This document shows, in pieces, positions 8,736 through 17,671 of a stretch of DNA of 64,000 nt (positions are counted from its first letter, which is position 1; each line of letters begins with the position of its first letter). The translations under genes and the position numbers were made by a program. Source of the stretch: CAWGLW01 sp963823525 (lineage in GTDB: Bacteria; Pseudomonadota; Gammaproteobacteria; Steroidobacterales; Steroidobacteraceae); contig CAWGLW010000004.1 of assembly GCA_963823525.1 (NCBI GenBank), positions 267,908-331,907 of the forward strand, read 5' to 3'. A model generated the notes under the pieces. That model was not told the origin of the DNA, ran no database searches, and saw nothing but the letters and a program-made list of their open reading frames with translations.

Positions 8736-11105
8736 TTGAACCCTTACACCATCCCGTTCGCCGAGCTCGGTCGGCACGATGTCGCCGAGGTCGGCGGCAA
8801 GAATTCCTCGCTTGGCGAGATGATCGCGAAGCTGTCTGAATTGCACGTCAGCGTGCCGGGCGGCTTTGCCACGACGGCGGAGGCGTACCGGGATTTCCTC
8901 AAGCACGATTCCCTCGCTGAGCGCATCGCCGCCGAATTGTCAGGCCTCGATATCGAGGACGTGGAAAAACTCGCCGAGGCCGGAGCGCGCATTCGCGGCT
9001 GGGTCCTTTCGACGCCATTCCCCGTGCGCCTTCAGGAAGAAATCGCCCGCGGCTATGAGCAGATGTGCAGCAATGGCGTCGACGTCGCCGTCGCGGTGCG
9101 CTCATCGGCTACGGCCGAAGACCTGCCGGAAGCCTCTTTCGCGGGGCAACAGGAGACCTTCCTGAACGTGCGCGGTCGCGATGCCGTCGTCAGGGCCGTG
9201 CACGACGTATTCGCCTCACTGTTCAACGACCGGGCCATTGCGTATCGCGAGCACCACGGCTTCGCGCACTCGGAGGTCGCGCTGTCGGCCGGCATCCAGC
9301 ACATGGTACGCAGCGACTTAGGTGCGAGCGGCGTGATGTTCACGCTCGATACCGACTCCGGCTTCCGCGATGTCGTCCTCATCACCGCGTCATGGGGTCT
9401 CGGCGAAACCGTGGTTCAGGGCGCCGTCAATCCGGACGAGTTCTATGTCTACAAGCCGACGCTGCGCGCCGGCCACCGGGCCATCGTGCGACGAACGCTG
9501 GGTGGCAAGGCGCTGAAGATGATCTACGCGCCGGATGGCCAGAGCGACGAACGGATCGTGACCGTGGACGTGCCAGAGGCCGACCGGATGCGTTTCTGCC
9601 TGTCCGACGAAGACATTACGGAACTGGCCCGGCAGGCGCTGATCATCGAAGATCACTACGGTTGCCCGATGGATATCGAATGGGGCAAGGACGGTGAGAC
9701 CGGCAAGATCTACATCCTGCAGGCCCGCCCGGAGACGGTACAAAGCCGCAGCGGACAGAGCCTGCAGCGCTACAAGCTAAAGGGCGAAGGAAGGCTCCTG
9801 ATCAGTGGCCGCAGCATCGGGCACCGCATCGGTGCCGGGCCGGCTCGGATCATCCGCAACGTCAAGGAAATGACCCGTGTGGAATCGGGCGACGTGCTCG
9901 TTGCTGACATGACCGACCCTGACTGGGAGCCTGTCATGAAACGCGCGGCCGCGATCGTGACCAATCGCGGTGGACGCACCTGTCACGCGGCGATTATCGC
10001 GCGGGAACTGGGCATCCCCGCCGTGGTCGGTTGCGGCGATGCGACCTCAGTGATCAGGGAAGGCCAGGAAGTCACCGTATCTTGCGCCGAGGGCGACGTT
10101 GGCCACGTCTATGAAGGTGAGTTGCCGTTCGAGCGAACGCAGGTTGAACTCGACACGCTTCCGCCGATACCACTGAAAATCATGATGAACGTCGGCAATC
10201 CTGACCGGGCGTTCGATTTTGCCGGCATCCCGAACCGCGGCGTCGGGCTGGCGCGCCTGGAGTTCATCATCAACCGGATGATCGGGGTGCATCCCCGCGC
10301 CCTGCTGGAGTTCGACAGTCTCAAGGACGACCAGCTCAAGGAAACCATTCGCCGGCAGATGGCCGGTTACGCCGATCCGGTCGAGTTCTACATCGAGAAG
10401 CTATGCGAGGGCATCGGCACGATCGCCGCCGCTTTTGCCCCGCAACCGGTCATCGTGCGGCTCTCAGATTTCAAGTCCAACGAGTACGCGAACCTGATCG
10501 GCGGCCGGGCCTACGAGCCGGTCGAAGAAAACCCGATGCTCGGCTTCCGCGGCGCCTCGCGCTACGTGGACCGGACGTTTCGACCGTGTTTCGAGCTCGA
10601 ATGCCGCGCGCTGAAGCGGGTCCGCGAAGAAATGGGCCTGGCGAATGTATGGGTCATGGTTCCCTTCGTGCGCACGGTGAAGGAAGCCGAAAAAGTCGTT
10701 GAACTGCTCGCGCGCAACGGACTGAAGCGGGGCGAGAACGGACTCAAGGTCATCATGATGTGCGAGCTGCCGACCAACGCACTGCTGGCTGATCGCTACC
10801 TGGAGCATTTCGACGGCATGTCGATTGGCTCCAATGACATGACCCAGCTGACCCTCGGGCTGGACCGCGACTCGGCCGTCATCGCACACCTGTTCGACGA
10901 GCGCGACGAAGCCGTAAAGGCCCTGCTGCATCTGGCCATTCAGGCCTGCCGCAAAGCCGGGAAGTACATCGGCATCTGCGGCCAGGGGCCATCCGACCAC
11001 CCCGACCTCGCCCGCTGGCTGCTTGATGAAGGTATCGAGAGCGTATCGCTGAACCCGGATACGGTCGTAGAGACCTGGCTGTTCCTGGCAGGCCAGAAAA
11101 CGTAG
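8736..11105 (+). CDS. ppsA: Phosphoenolpyruvate synthase
   Basis: A 789-residue cytosolic enzyme converting pyruvate, ATP and water to PEP, AMP and phosphate at the start of gluconeogenesis. Domains in order: ATP-grasp pyruvate/phosphate dikinase (VGGKNSSLGEM about 20-30; AVRSSATAEDLPEASFAGQQ about 125-145), the swivelling phosphohistidine domain (GGRTCHAAIIARE with catalytic His417), and the PEP/pyruvate TIM barrel (ending GICGQGPSDHPD). The length matches the family. The start is an unusual TTG at 8736 supported by AAGGGG 6 nt upstream; no in-frame ATG precedes the conserved block. It is divergent from ppsR and convergent with the CadC-like gene (17-nt gap). Confidence 0.97.
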   Translation: MNPYTIPFAELGRHDVAEVGGKNSSLGEMIAKLSELHVSVPGGFATTAEAYRDFLKHDSLAERIAAELSGLDIEDVEKLAEAGARIRGWVLSTPFPVRLQEEIARGYEQMCSNGVDVAVAVRSSATAEDLPEASFAGQQETFLNVRGRDAVVRAVHDVFASLFNDRAIAYREHHGFAHSEVALSAGIQHMVRSDLGASGVMFTLDTDSGFRDVVLITASWGLGETVVQGAVNPDEFYVYKPTLRAGHRAIVRRTLGGKALKMIYAPDGQSDERIVTVDVPEADRMRFCLSDEDITELARQALIIEDHYGCPMDIEWGKDGETGKIYILQARPETVQSRSGQSLQRYKLKGEGRLLISGRSIGHRIGAGPARIIRNVKEMTRVESGDVLVADMTDPDWEPVMKRAAAIVTNRGGRTCHAAIIARELGIPAVVGCGDATSVIREGQEVTVSCAEGDVGHVYEGELPFERTQVELDTLPPIPLKIMMNVGNPDRAFDFAGIPNRGVGLARLEFIINRMIGVHPRALLEFDSLKDDQLKETIRRQMAGYADPVEFYIEKLCEGIGTIAAAFAPQPVIVRLSDFKSNEYANLIGGRAYEPVEENPMLGFRGASRYVDRTFRPCFELECRALKRVREEMGLANVWVMVPFVRTVKEAEKVVELLARNGLKRGENGLKVIMMCELPTNALLADRYLEHFDGMSIGSNDMTQLTLGLDRDSAVIAHLFDERDEAVKALLHLAIQACRKAGKYIGICGQGPSDHPDLARWLLDEGIESVSLNPDTVVETWLFLAGQKT

Positions 11106-11122
11106 CGCGAGGATCTCCGGTG

Positions 11123-13027
11123 TCAGTGAGTTTTCGCCATCAGCGGCTGCCACCTCGGGTCATCGCGCAGCGGCCGCAGGAACGGAGACCAACGGAACTG
11201 CGATAACTCGATCCGTTCCGCCGAGAATTGCTCATCTCCCTCGATGACTTCAGCTGTGTTTGCCAGCACCTCGAAAGCCGCATCGACTTCACCGCGGTAG
11301 GCATGGACGTCGGCCAGCCGCAGGGCGGCTGCAGTGCCTTGTGTGCTCATCAGGAGCCGCATCGCAACGGCGGCTTCCTCTTCCCGACCCTGGGCGGACC
11401 GAATCATTGCCCTTGCTGCCTGTGTGTCCTCGCTGTCCGGTGCACGCTCAACTAACTCGAGGGCTTCGTCATGGCGGCCCTGCAGAATGAGTGCGTTTGC
11501 GAGCATCAATTCCGCATGCGGGATCGCATACATCTCCAGCAACGCGCGCAATTCCTGCTCCGCCGCCTGTAAGCGCCCGTCGGCTAGCAGGTAGGCTGCC
11601 AGGTTGAGGCGGTTCGTCGGCGCAAGCGGATCGACTTTTGCGGCCTGCCTCTGCAATTCGATTGCTTCCCCGGTTCGACCCTGCCGCGCCGCGTAGCCTG
11701 CCGACACGGCGAGAACCAGTGCGTTGTTCGGCTCGACCTGGCGCGCCTTGCGCAGGTGCTCCTCGGCTTTGCTCTGCTCATGCCGCCAGTAGTAATAACG
11801 TGCGACCCGCGCGTGAGCCTCGGCGAGGCCTGGGTCCAGAGACAATGCTCGCAAGGCCGCCTCATCAGCAGCGCTCCGCCCGACCTCCGGATCGATTTCC
11901 CGGTCAGCAATCAGCCTCGCATAAACACCCGCCAGCCCGGCCCATGCCGGCGCGTATCCTGGGTCACCACGCAATACCCGTCCGTAGTGCTCGGCGGCCC
12001 GCCGCATGTCGCCCGGCCCATATCGATTGTAGAAAAACCTGGCCACCAGGAATTGATCGTACACACCGGGGGTCCCTGCGGGCCCGTTCGCACGCGACAA
12101 ACGGCTGCCCAGCGAAACGTGCAGCACGTCTGCCACCTCCCCGGCGATCTCCTCCTGCAGCGCCAGCACCTGGCCCAGTTCTCGATCGAATGTGCGTGAC
12201 CACAGATGGCGACTGTCTGATGCGTCGACCAGTTGCGCCGTCACGCGGACCTTATTACCGGACTTGCGCACGCTGCCCTCGAGCACGTGGCTGACGTTCA
12301 ACCGCTTCGCGATGACGGCAATATCGACAGGCTGACCCTTGAATGAGAAAGAAGATGTTCGCGCGATCACCCGCAAATCGGGGGACAGAGCCAACAGGTG
12401 GATGAGTTCCTCGGACAAGCCGTCGGCAAAATACTCCTGGTCACCGTTCCGACTCATGTCAACGAAAGGCAGCACCGCGATCGAAATCGCCGGCTCCCCG
12501 ACCGGCGCTTGCCGTCCGGCGGATGGAACTTTCGCGCCGTTCGTGCCAAGGACCCAGCCGAGCGCCGCGATGACCGCCAGTGCCGCCACCAACACGCCAG
12601 TCCGCCATCGACGATCGGTTTTGCGCAGACCATGGGCTGTGGCTGGGGTCGAGGTTGCGGACGACGGTGTGCCTTCGGCGACGGATGCGGCAAGCCCTGA
12701 GCTACTGATAACCGGTGCCTCGAATATGTACCCGCGCCGCGGCACCGTTCGGATGATCTGTTGAGATTTGTCGTCGAGCGCGCGCCGGATGTCCATCAGG
12801 CAATGAGTCAGGGAGTCCTCGGTGACAATCTTTCTGCCCCAGACCGCGTCCAGCAACTCCTGCTTGCTTACCAGTCGGCCACGATGTTCGACGAGATAGC
12901 GGAGCACCGCATAGGACTGAGGCCGAAGTTTGACCGCGGTATCCCCACGCAACAGCGATCCACATTTAACGTCGAGCTTGAACTCGCCGAAACAAAGATC
13001 GCCATGCGGTACGTCCCCGGCCGACAT
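11123..13027 (-). CDS. CadC-like membrane regulator: wHTH, TolB-like, TPR
   Basis: A 634-residue predicted one-component regulator. Residues 10-105 form an OmpR/CadC-type winged helix (LRPQSYAVLRYLVEHRGRLV, SLTHCLMDIRRAL, TVPRRGYIF). A linker leads to one membrane segment (about 144-161, VLVAALAVIAALGWVLG). The outer part starts with a TolB/FlgO-like domain (IAVLPFVDMS, then DQEYFADGLSEELI, 183-209) and ends in TPR-like helices (about 330-620). DNA binding in the cytoplasm with periplasmic sensing is the model for this class; the ligand is unknown. It is divergent from a secreted-protein cluster starting at 13436, an obvious candidate target. The middle and C-terminal parts resemble those of the TIR protein at 60614-62404. 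Confidence 0.85.
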   Translation of the reverse strand: MSAGDVPHGDLCFGEFKLDVKCGSLLRGDTAVKLRPQSYAVLRYLVEHRGRLVSKQELLDAVWGRKIVTEDSLTHCLMDIRRALDDKSQQIIRTVPRRGYIFEAPVISSSGLAASVAEGTPSSATSTPATAHGLRKTDRRWRTGVLVAALAVIAALGWVLGTNGAKVPSAGRQAPVGEPAISIAVLPFVDMSRNGDQEYFADGLSEELIHLLALSPDLRVIARTSSFSFKGQPVDIAVIAKRLNVSHVLEGSVRKSGNKVRVTAQLVDASDSRHLWSRTFDRELGQVLALQEEIAGEVADVLHVSLGSRLSRANGPAGTPGVYDQFLVARFFYNRYGPGDMRRAAEHYGRVLRGDPGYAPAWAGLAGVYARLIADREIDPEVGRSAADEAALRALSLDPGLAEAHARVARYYYWRHEQSKAEEHLRKARQVEPNNALVLAVSAGYAARQGRTGEAIELQRQAAKVDPLAPTNRLNLAAYLLADGRLQAAEQELRALLEMYAIPHAELMLANALILQGRHDEALELVERAPDSEDTQAARAMIRSAQGREEEAAVAMRLLMSTQGTAAALRLADVHAYRGEVDAAFEVLANTAEVIEGDEQFSAERIELSQFRWSPFLRPLRDDPRWQPLMAKTH

Positions 13028-13435
13028 GATTCTTTATTCCCCTTGCCCCTCTCTTGTCGCCTGGAGAGGTCATAACCGTCCATCCATTGGCTGGCGCGCG
13101 GCCGTCGCTGACCGGTCCCGCTGTATCCCTTCGCGCGCCCGCCTGCAAGACGCCCGTCAGTGTCGATGACCGATCCGGTCATGCCTCAAACCCGGGTTTC
13201 GGGCTGCCTGTCATGTTACCCGGGCCGGTTTCGGAAATCTTTCGCCGTCTTTTCGTCCCGGCGTCGGTACACCAATGCCGCGCTGCCGTAGGTTCAGGTT
13301 GACTTGACTGGTTTGGCCGGCGCCGTGGCGCAAGCCTTTCACGTCAAGTCAATGGCAAGTTATTCAGCTACTTATGACACAAAAGTCATCATTACCAGAA
13401 AGTCTTTAGCCGATTTGATCGGAGGGGAAACTAAC
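13028..13435. other. Divergent regulatory gap with a 10-bp inverted repeat
   Basis: This gap lies between the CadC-like gene (minus) and the secreted cluster (plus). It contains the exact inverted repeat TTGACTTGAC (13299-13308) / GTCAAGTCAA (13343-13352), arms 34 bp apart. A possible sigma-70 promoter for the plus genes overlaps the right arm: TTCACG (about 13338), 17 nt, TATTCA. The rest is GC-rich with nothing else recognised. Confidence 0.5.
13299..13352. promoter_or_regulatory. Inverted repeat, candidate operator
   Basis: Arms TTGACTTGAC and GTCAAGTCAA are exact reverse complements with a 34-bp spacer, about 85-135 bp upstream of the 13436 start codon. The position near a predicted promoter and next to a divergent DNA-binding regulator suggests an operator, but the link is inference. 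Confidence 0.4.
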
Positions 13436-13963
13436 ATGACTACCAGGCTTAGATTCCAGGCACTGATACCGGGCCTCTTGGCGTTGGCCGGTCTTGGACT
13501 TACCGGCCCCATGCAAGCCACGGCGGGCGGTCAGCCGATGTCCGCGCAGACCAAACAGGAACTGGCCCAGGCGCGACGGGCCACGGCCAGGTACCACAAT
13601 ATCGACAACGCGATCGCTGATGGATACGCCAACATCGATTTCGTAATTCCCGGAGTCGGCTGCCACATGATGCATCTGGGACTGCTGGTCGATGGAGTGA
13701 TTGATCTGAACCGTCCCGAGTTTCTGATCTATGCGGACTGCTCCGGAGAGCTGGGCGGTCGTTCGGAGTTGCGCGCGATTGAATATGCCGTGCCTTGCGG
13801 TGGTCCGCCGGCCTGCGCCATCCCGGCCCCTGAAGGGTTCGCGGGAGACGATGACGTCTGGGCTGTGTTCGGCGCGGGTGAACTATGGACGCTGCATGCC
13901 TGGACCTGGCGCCACAACCCGGACGGGATCTTCGTCAAAGTAAATCCGCGCATCAACGACTAG
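13436..13963 (+). CDS. Small secreted protein of unknown family
   Basis: A 175-residue protein. The ATG at 13436 was chosen because GGAGGGG lies 8 nt upstream and a Sec signal peptide follows (basic TTRLRFQ, hydrophobic LIPGLLALAGLGLTG, cleavage near ATA). The mature part has a distinctive core: RYHNIDNAIADGY, then a short hydrophobic strand, CHMMHLGLLVDG, then LNRPEFLIYA, and a Cys-containing loop (PCGGPPAC). The His/Cys-rich CHMMHLG could bind a metal or heme; this is speculative. I do not recognise a named family. It is the first gene of a three-gene cluster and divergent from the CadC-like regulator. Confidence 0.75.
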   Translation: MTTRLRFQALIPGLLALAGLGLTGPMQATAGGQPMSAQTKQELAQARRATARYHNIDNAIADGYANIDFVIPGVGCHMMHLGLLVDGVIDLNRPEFLIYADCSGELGGRSELRAIEYAVPCGGPPACAIPAPEGFAGDDDVWAVFGAGELWTLHAWTWRHNPDGIFVKVNPRIND

Positions 13964-13982
13964 GCAGGAGAATCGACAGTCC

Positions 13983-14531
13983 TTGCCAGGGACGGCGAGG
14001 CTTCTCCTTGAAACTCATATTGAGCGCTATCAACAGCAAATGAAAATTCTTGTGGCACTCAGCGCTCTGCAGATCCTGGTGCTGACCGTTCTGCTGACCA
14101 GAATCACTGCGTTAGAACCGGACGTGATTTCCATTAAGGGCCCTGCAGCGACTGAGCGCGCCAGCGAAGTTGTGAGCCATACATATGCCAGCCCGTTCAT
14201 GGATTCAAAGCTGCCGGATTACCCGTCCGAGAGTCGGTTGCGAGCTGTCATCCGGGAAGAACTCCAGAGACAACTGGCAATGGTTCCGGCGGCAGAGCTT
14301 GCCCCGAACCCGGCGCTGGCCGTCGCGAACGGCACTCCAATCGCTGATGCGCATCAGGTGCAGCTCGTTGAGCAGGAACTCGAGTATTACGTCAGTCTTG
14401 GATCAATTTCCAGGATCGAAATGGCGAATCTTCAGCGGCAAATAGCAGGACTCGATGACGCGAGTCGGAAGGACCTGCTTCGCAAGCTGACGAAGGCACT
14501 GAACTCACGATCGCTTGATGGCCGCCTTTGA
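13983..14531 (+). CDS. Membrane-anchored small protein, unknown function
   Basis: 182 residues if translated from the TTG at 13983 (AGGAG about 11 nt upstream), or 163 from the ATG at 14040, which lacks a clear ribosome site. An N-terminal membrane segment (ILVALSALQILVLTVLLT, residues about 22-39) is followed by a mostly helical, charged periplasmic part containing REELQRQL and VQLVEQELEYY, plausible short coiled coils. No family was recognised. It lies 19 nt after the preceding gene and 33 nt before the next, so the three are probably co-transcribed. Confidence 0.6.
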   Translation: MPGTARLLLETHIERYQQQMKILVALSALQILVLTVLLTRITALEPDVISIKGPAATERASEVVSHTYASPFMDSKLPDYPSESRLRAVIREELQRQLAMVPAAELAPNPALAVANGTPIADAHQVQLVEQELEYYVSLGSISRIEMANLQRQIAGLDDASRKDLLRKLTKALNSRSLDGRL

Positions 14532-14564
14532 CCGCAATCAACGTGCACGTAAAAGGAGCAACAA

Positions 14565-14981
14565 ATGACTGACAGTACTCTTCTGCTATCAATCGCAGCC
14601 CTGTCGCTGGTGATTTCGACCGCATCCGCAGGCACGGTGCAGCCTGCCCCCGTCATGATCGATCTCGACAACATGCAGGCGCAGGGGGACATGGCGACAG
14701 CGAGGTTCTCCGACAACGAATTCGAATTTATCGGTTGCGGAGTGCGCCAGTTCGACGATGGCTCAGGCGGCGACTTCACTTTTGGCTTTTGCCAGGCGCG
14801 CGTAGCTGAGGATGCAGGCATCGTTTGCGTAACCCTGCGTTCAAGTCTGATCGACGCGATGAAATCGATTGGCGACTATTCGTTCATTTCGTTCGGCTGG
14901 GATGAAAACGGTGACTGCACGCGAGTCGGAATCTCCACACAGTCGTTCTATATTCCTGAATTCAAGCTCAAGGACAAGTAA
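14565..14981 (+). CDS. Small secreted protein, unknown function
   Basis: A 138-residue protein with a strong ribosome site (AAAGGAGC 6 nt before ATG) and a signal peptide (LLLSIAALSLVISTASA, cleavage near residue 22). The mature domain has four Cys (in FIGCGVRQF, FGFCQAR, IVCVTL and GDCTRV) that could form two disulfides, and ends in a lysine-rich FKLKDK. It probably folds as a small beta-rich domain. No family was recognised. It is the last gene of the cluster that starts at 13436; a strong terminator follows. Confidence 0.7.
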   Translation: MTDSTLLLSIAALSLVISTASAGTVQPAPVMIDLDNMQAQGDMATARFSDNEFEFIGCGVRQFDDGSGGDFTFGFCQARVAEDAGIVCVTLRSSLIDAMKSIGDYSFISFGWDENGDCTRVGISTQSFYIPEFKLKDK

Positions 14982-14997
14982 CGGCTGAACATGCAGT

Positions 14998-15027
14998 AAC
15001 CCGCTCTCCTCCAATGGAGAGCGGGTT
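14998..15027 (+). terminator. Strong hairpin terminator between convergent genes
   Basis: A 12-bp perfect stem, AACCCGCTCTCC (14998-15009) with GGAGAGCGGGTT (15016-15027), and a 6-nt loop. It lies between the end of the secreted cluster (14981) and the end of recR (15050, opposite strand), so it could serve both directions. Confidence 0.85.
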
Positions 15028-15049
15028 CCAGACCAGTGCCCACTGAATG

Positions 15050-15649
15050 TCAGCCCAGCTTTTGCCTGCCCTGAAGCGCATGGGCCAGCGTTCCGCCGTC
15101 CACGTATTCGAGCTCGCCGCCCATCGGCACACCGTGAGCAATGCGCGAGGCACTCACGCCGGCTTTTGCGGCCACTTCACCGAGGAAATGAGCCGTCGCC
15201 TCGCCTTCCACGGTGGGATTGGTCGCGAGTATGACCTCGCGGACCTCGCCCTCAGCCAGCAGCTTCTGGAAAACGTCGATACCGATCTGTTCCGGCCCGA
15301 GCCCATCGAGGGGCGACAAGTGGCCCATCAACACGAAATAACAACCGCTGAAACTGCCCGACTGTTCGATGGCCACCACGTCGGCCGGTGACTCGACCAC
15401 GCAGAGCAGCGCCCGATCGCGCTGGGTGGACGCACAGACCGGACACAACTCACCCTCGGCAAACATCCGGCAGCGCTGGCAATGACCGAGCTTCTCCAGC
15501 GCGGCACCGACTGCCGCCGCGAGCTCACGACTGCCCTGCTCATCGCGCTCGAGCAGGTGAAAAGCCATGCGCTGGGCAGACTTCGGCCCGACGCCCGGCA
15601 GGCAGCGCAATGCCTCGATGAGCCTGGAGAGGGCCGGCGGATACAGCAT
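15050..15649 (-). CDS. recR: Recombination mediator RecR
   Basis: A 199-residue RecFOR-pathway protein that helps load RecA onto gapped single-stranded DNA. In order: N-terminal helix-hairpin-helix (LRCLPGVGPKSAQRMA, 14-29), zinc finger Cys57, Cys60, Cys69, Cys72, a Toprim domain (VVESPADVVAIE, 84-95; GLGPEQIG) and the conserved C-terminus (ATNPTVEGEATA, RIAHGVPMGGELEYVD). The length is normal. It is the third protein gene of the dnaX-ybaB-recR operon, 14 nt after ybaB, the standard gammaproteobacterial order. Confidence 0.98.
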   Translation of the reverse strand: MLYPPALSRLIEALRCLPGVGPKSAQRMAFHLLERDEQGSRELAAAVGAALEKLGHCQRCRMFAEGELCPVCASTQRDRALLCVVESPADVVAIEQSGSFSGCYFVLMGHLSPLDGLGPEQIGIDVFQKLLAEGEVREVILATNPTVEGEATAHFLGEVAAKAGVSASRIAHGVPMGGELEYVDGGTLAHALQGRQKLG

Positions 15650-15663
15650 CGAGTCGCCGCCGG

Positions 15664-15987
15664 CTACATCGGCATTTTGAAACCGGGCGGCAGGTTCATC
15701 CCACCCATCAACCCGGACATCTTTTCCTGGGTCGCCGACTCGACCCGGTGCGCGGCATCGTTGATCGCCGCAGCGATCAGGTCTTCGAGCATCTCGCGGT
15801 CGTCGGTGGGTATCGCCGGGTCGATCTGCACACGCCTGGCCTCGTGACGACCGTTCAACGTCACCTTGACCATGCCGCCACCGGACTCGCCGGTGACCTC
15901 GAGCTCCGCGATCTGCGCCTGCGCTTTCTGCATTTCAGCCTGCATCTTCTGCGCCTGCTTCATCAAGTTACCGATGCCACCTTTCAT
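15664..15987 (-). CDS. ybaB: YbaB/EbfC nucleoid-associated protein
   Basis: A 107-residue small DNA-binding protein that works as a dimer. Features: N-terminal helix rich in Lys, Gln and Met (GNLMKQAQKMQAEMQKAQ), the EVTGESGGGMVKVTLNG strand region, and a C-terminal AAINDAAHRVES helix followed by a Met/Gly/Pro-rich tail (GLMGGMNLPPGFKMPM). It lies between dnaX (24 nt) and recR (14 nt) and is surely co-transcribed with them. Confidence 0.96.
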   Translation of the reverse strand: MKGGIGNLMKQAQKMQAEMQKAQAQIAELEVTGESGGGMVKVTLNGRHEARRVQIDPAIPTDDREMLEDLIAAAINDAAHRVESATQEKMSGLMGGMNLPPGFKMPM

Positions 15988-16011
15988 GAGCCTGTGTACT
16001 CCTGCCTTGTT

Positions 16012-17631
16012 TCAATCGACCGGTTTGACCGAACCGGGCTGTACCTTCGCACCAAACACTTCCTGCATCGCGCGCACCGCCGGGTCTGCGTCGATCGCCT
16101 GCTCAGCGGCCTTCAGTTTTTCCTGCGCTGCGCGCTCTTTCTTCTGCGCCGGTGTTTCCTGCTCGACCTCACCGAGGGTGAATTCGAGCCGTACACTGTG
16201 GCCGAAATGTTTCGCCAGCGCCTGGCCCAGCTTTTTCTCGAGTTGTGCGCGGCGATAGACTTCACCCGCTTTGTCGAGCCTGAGCCTGATCACGTCATTG
16301 GCCTGCCCCACCAGCAGGCAGTGCTCTGCGAGCTGACTGACCGGACCCTTCAGGTTCATGGCCTCGAGGATACTGCCCCAGTCATCCCCGCCCCCGGTCC
16401 TGGCCGACGGCGTTCGCCTGCTCGCCTTCCGCTCCACAGTCTCCGCTCTCTTGCCCTCGTCGCGCGCGCCGCGCGAACCGGTCACGCGCGCGGCTATCGC
16501 CGCAGGCGGCTGCTTCGATCGCTCCCCGCCAGCGGCCTGTCCGGCCGTCTGCGGCCGGAAAGCCAGCATGCGCAGCAACGCCATTTCGAATCCGCCTCGC
16601 GCGTCGGGCGCGTAGTCAAGATCCCGGCGGGCCATGATCGCGATCTGGTAGAGCAGTTGCAGGTCTTCCGCTTCGAATCGGGCGGCCAGTGCCGCCAGCA
16701 TCTGGTCCTGCTCTTCGTCCGCTTCGGCCAGAGCAGGCAGCGCCTGCAGCAGCGCCGTGCGTTGAATAGCACCGGCCAGTTCGCCGAGCACCTGCTGATA
16801 ATCCGGCGCCCGCTCATCGAGCTCGGCGGCACAGTGCATCAGCGCCTGACCGTCACGCTCGAGCAGGGCCTGGAGAATCCCCTCGACCTGCCGACGATCA
16901 AGCGTGCCGAGCAGCGTGCTGACCTCGCTCGCGATGGCGCGACCCCCGCCGAAAGCGAGAACCTGATCGAACAGTGACAGCGCGTCGCGGAGGCTGCCCT
17001 CGGCGGCCCGTGCAACCGCCTTCAGCGCTGCTGGCTCGAACTCGACTTCCTCAGCGGTCGCGATCTTCTCGAGGCGCTCAAAGATCTGTTGCTTGGACAG
17101 ACGCCGCAAGTGGAACTGAAGACAGCGCGAGAGCACGGTCACTGGAAGCTTCTGAGGGTCGGTGGTCGCCAGCAGAAACTTCACGTGCGGTGGCGGCTCC
17201 TCGAGCGTCTTCAGCAACGCGTTGAACGAGTGCGCCGAGAGCATGTGCACTTCGTCGATCAGGTATACCTTGTAACGCCCGCGGGCCGGCGCGTACTGGA
17301 CGTTCTCCAGCAACTCTCTTGTATCGTCCACCTTGGTCCGTGAGGCGGCATCGACCTCGAGCAGGTCGACGAAGCGACCGGCATCGATATCACGACAGGC
17401 CGAGCACTCGCCGCAGGGCGTCGCGCTGACCCCTCGTTCGCAATTGAGTGACTTGGCGAATATGCGGGCAATCGTCGTCTTGCCGACACCGCGCGTCCCG
17501 GTAAACAGCAGTGCGTGATGGATACGCCCCGAATCGAGCGCGTTCGTCAGCGCCTGTCGCACCGGCTCTTGCCCGACCAGTTCTTCGAAGTTTCGTGGCC
17601 GCCACTTGCGGGCGAGAACGAGATAGCTCAT
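16012..17631 (-). CDS. dnaX: DNA polymerase III subunits tau/gamma
   Basis: A 539-residue clamp-loader ATPase. The ATG at 17631 (MSYLVLARKWRP) is the conserved start; a longer frame to 17700 would run into the SRP RNA gene. Walker A is GTRGVGKT (45-52), zinc-binding Cys lie at 64, 73, 76 and 79, Walker B is LIDEVH (124-129), followed by SFNALLKTLEEPP and TTDPQKLPVTVLSRC. The C-terminal third carries the tau-specific part (SILEAMNLKGPVSQLAEHC). I saw no strong A-AAA-AAG slippery heptamer like that of E. coli, so separate gamma production is doubtful. It heads the dnaX-ybaB-recR operon. Confidence 0.97.
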   Translation of the reverse strand: MSYLVLARKWRPRNFEELVGQEPVRQALTNALDSGRIHHALLFTGTRGVGKTTIARIFAKSLNCERGVSATPCGECSACRDIDAGRFVDLLEVDAASRTKVDDTRELLENVQYAPARGRYKVYLIDEVHMLSAHSFNALLKTLEEPPPHVKFLLATTDPQKLPVTVLSRCLQFHLRRLSKQQIFERLEKIATAEEVEFEPAALKAVARAAEGSLRDALSLFDQVLAFGGGRAIASEVSTLLGTLDRRQVEGILQALLERDGQALMHCAAELDERAPDYQQVLGELAGAIQRTALLQALPALAEADEEQDQMLAALAARFEAEDLQLLYQIAIMARRDLDYAPDARGGFEMALLRMLAFRPQTAGQAAGGERSKQPPAAIAARVTGSRGARDEGKRAETVERKASRRTPSARTGGGDDWGSILEAMNLKGPVSQLAEHCLLVGQANDVIRLRLDKAGEVYRRAQLEKKLGQALAKHFGHSVRLEFTLGEVEQETPAQKKERAAQEKLKAAEQAIDADPAVRAMQEVFGAKVQPGSVKPVD

Positions 17632-17671
17632 CGGGCGCTGTTCCGAGGTCTTCAAAAGTGCAATGTAAGGA

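Noticed and set aside
12391..12402. GGGGACAG inside the CadC-like gene as a repeat-family member
   Set aside because: Only eight bases match and the rest of the arm is absent; it is ordinary coding sequence.
15748..16977. A 409-codon plus-strand frame opposite dnaX/ybaB
   Set aside because: Antisense to two conserved genes; no independent support.
16012..17631. Programmed frameshift in dnaX for a gamma subunit
   Set aside because: The A-rich sites seen (around GAG-AAA-AAG) do not form the usual slippery heptamer, and no clear stimulatory hairpin was identified.
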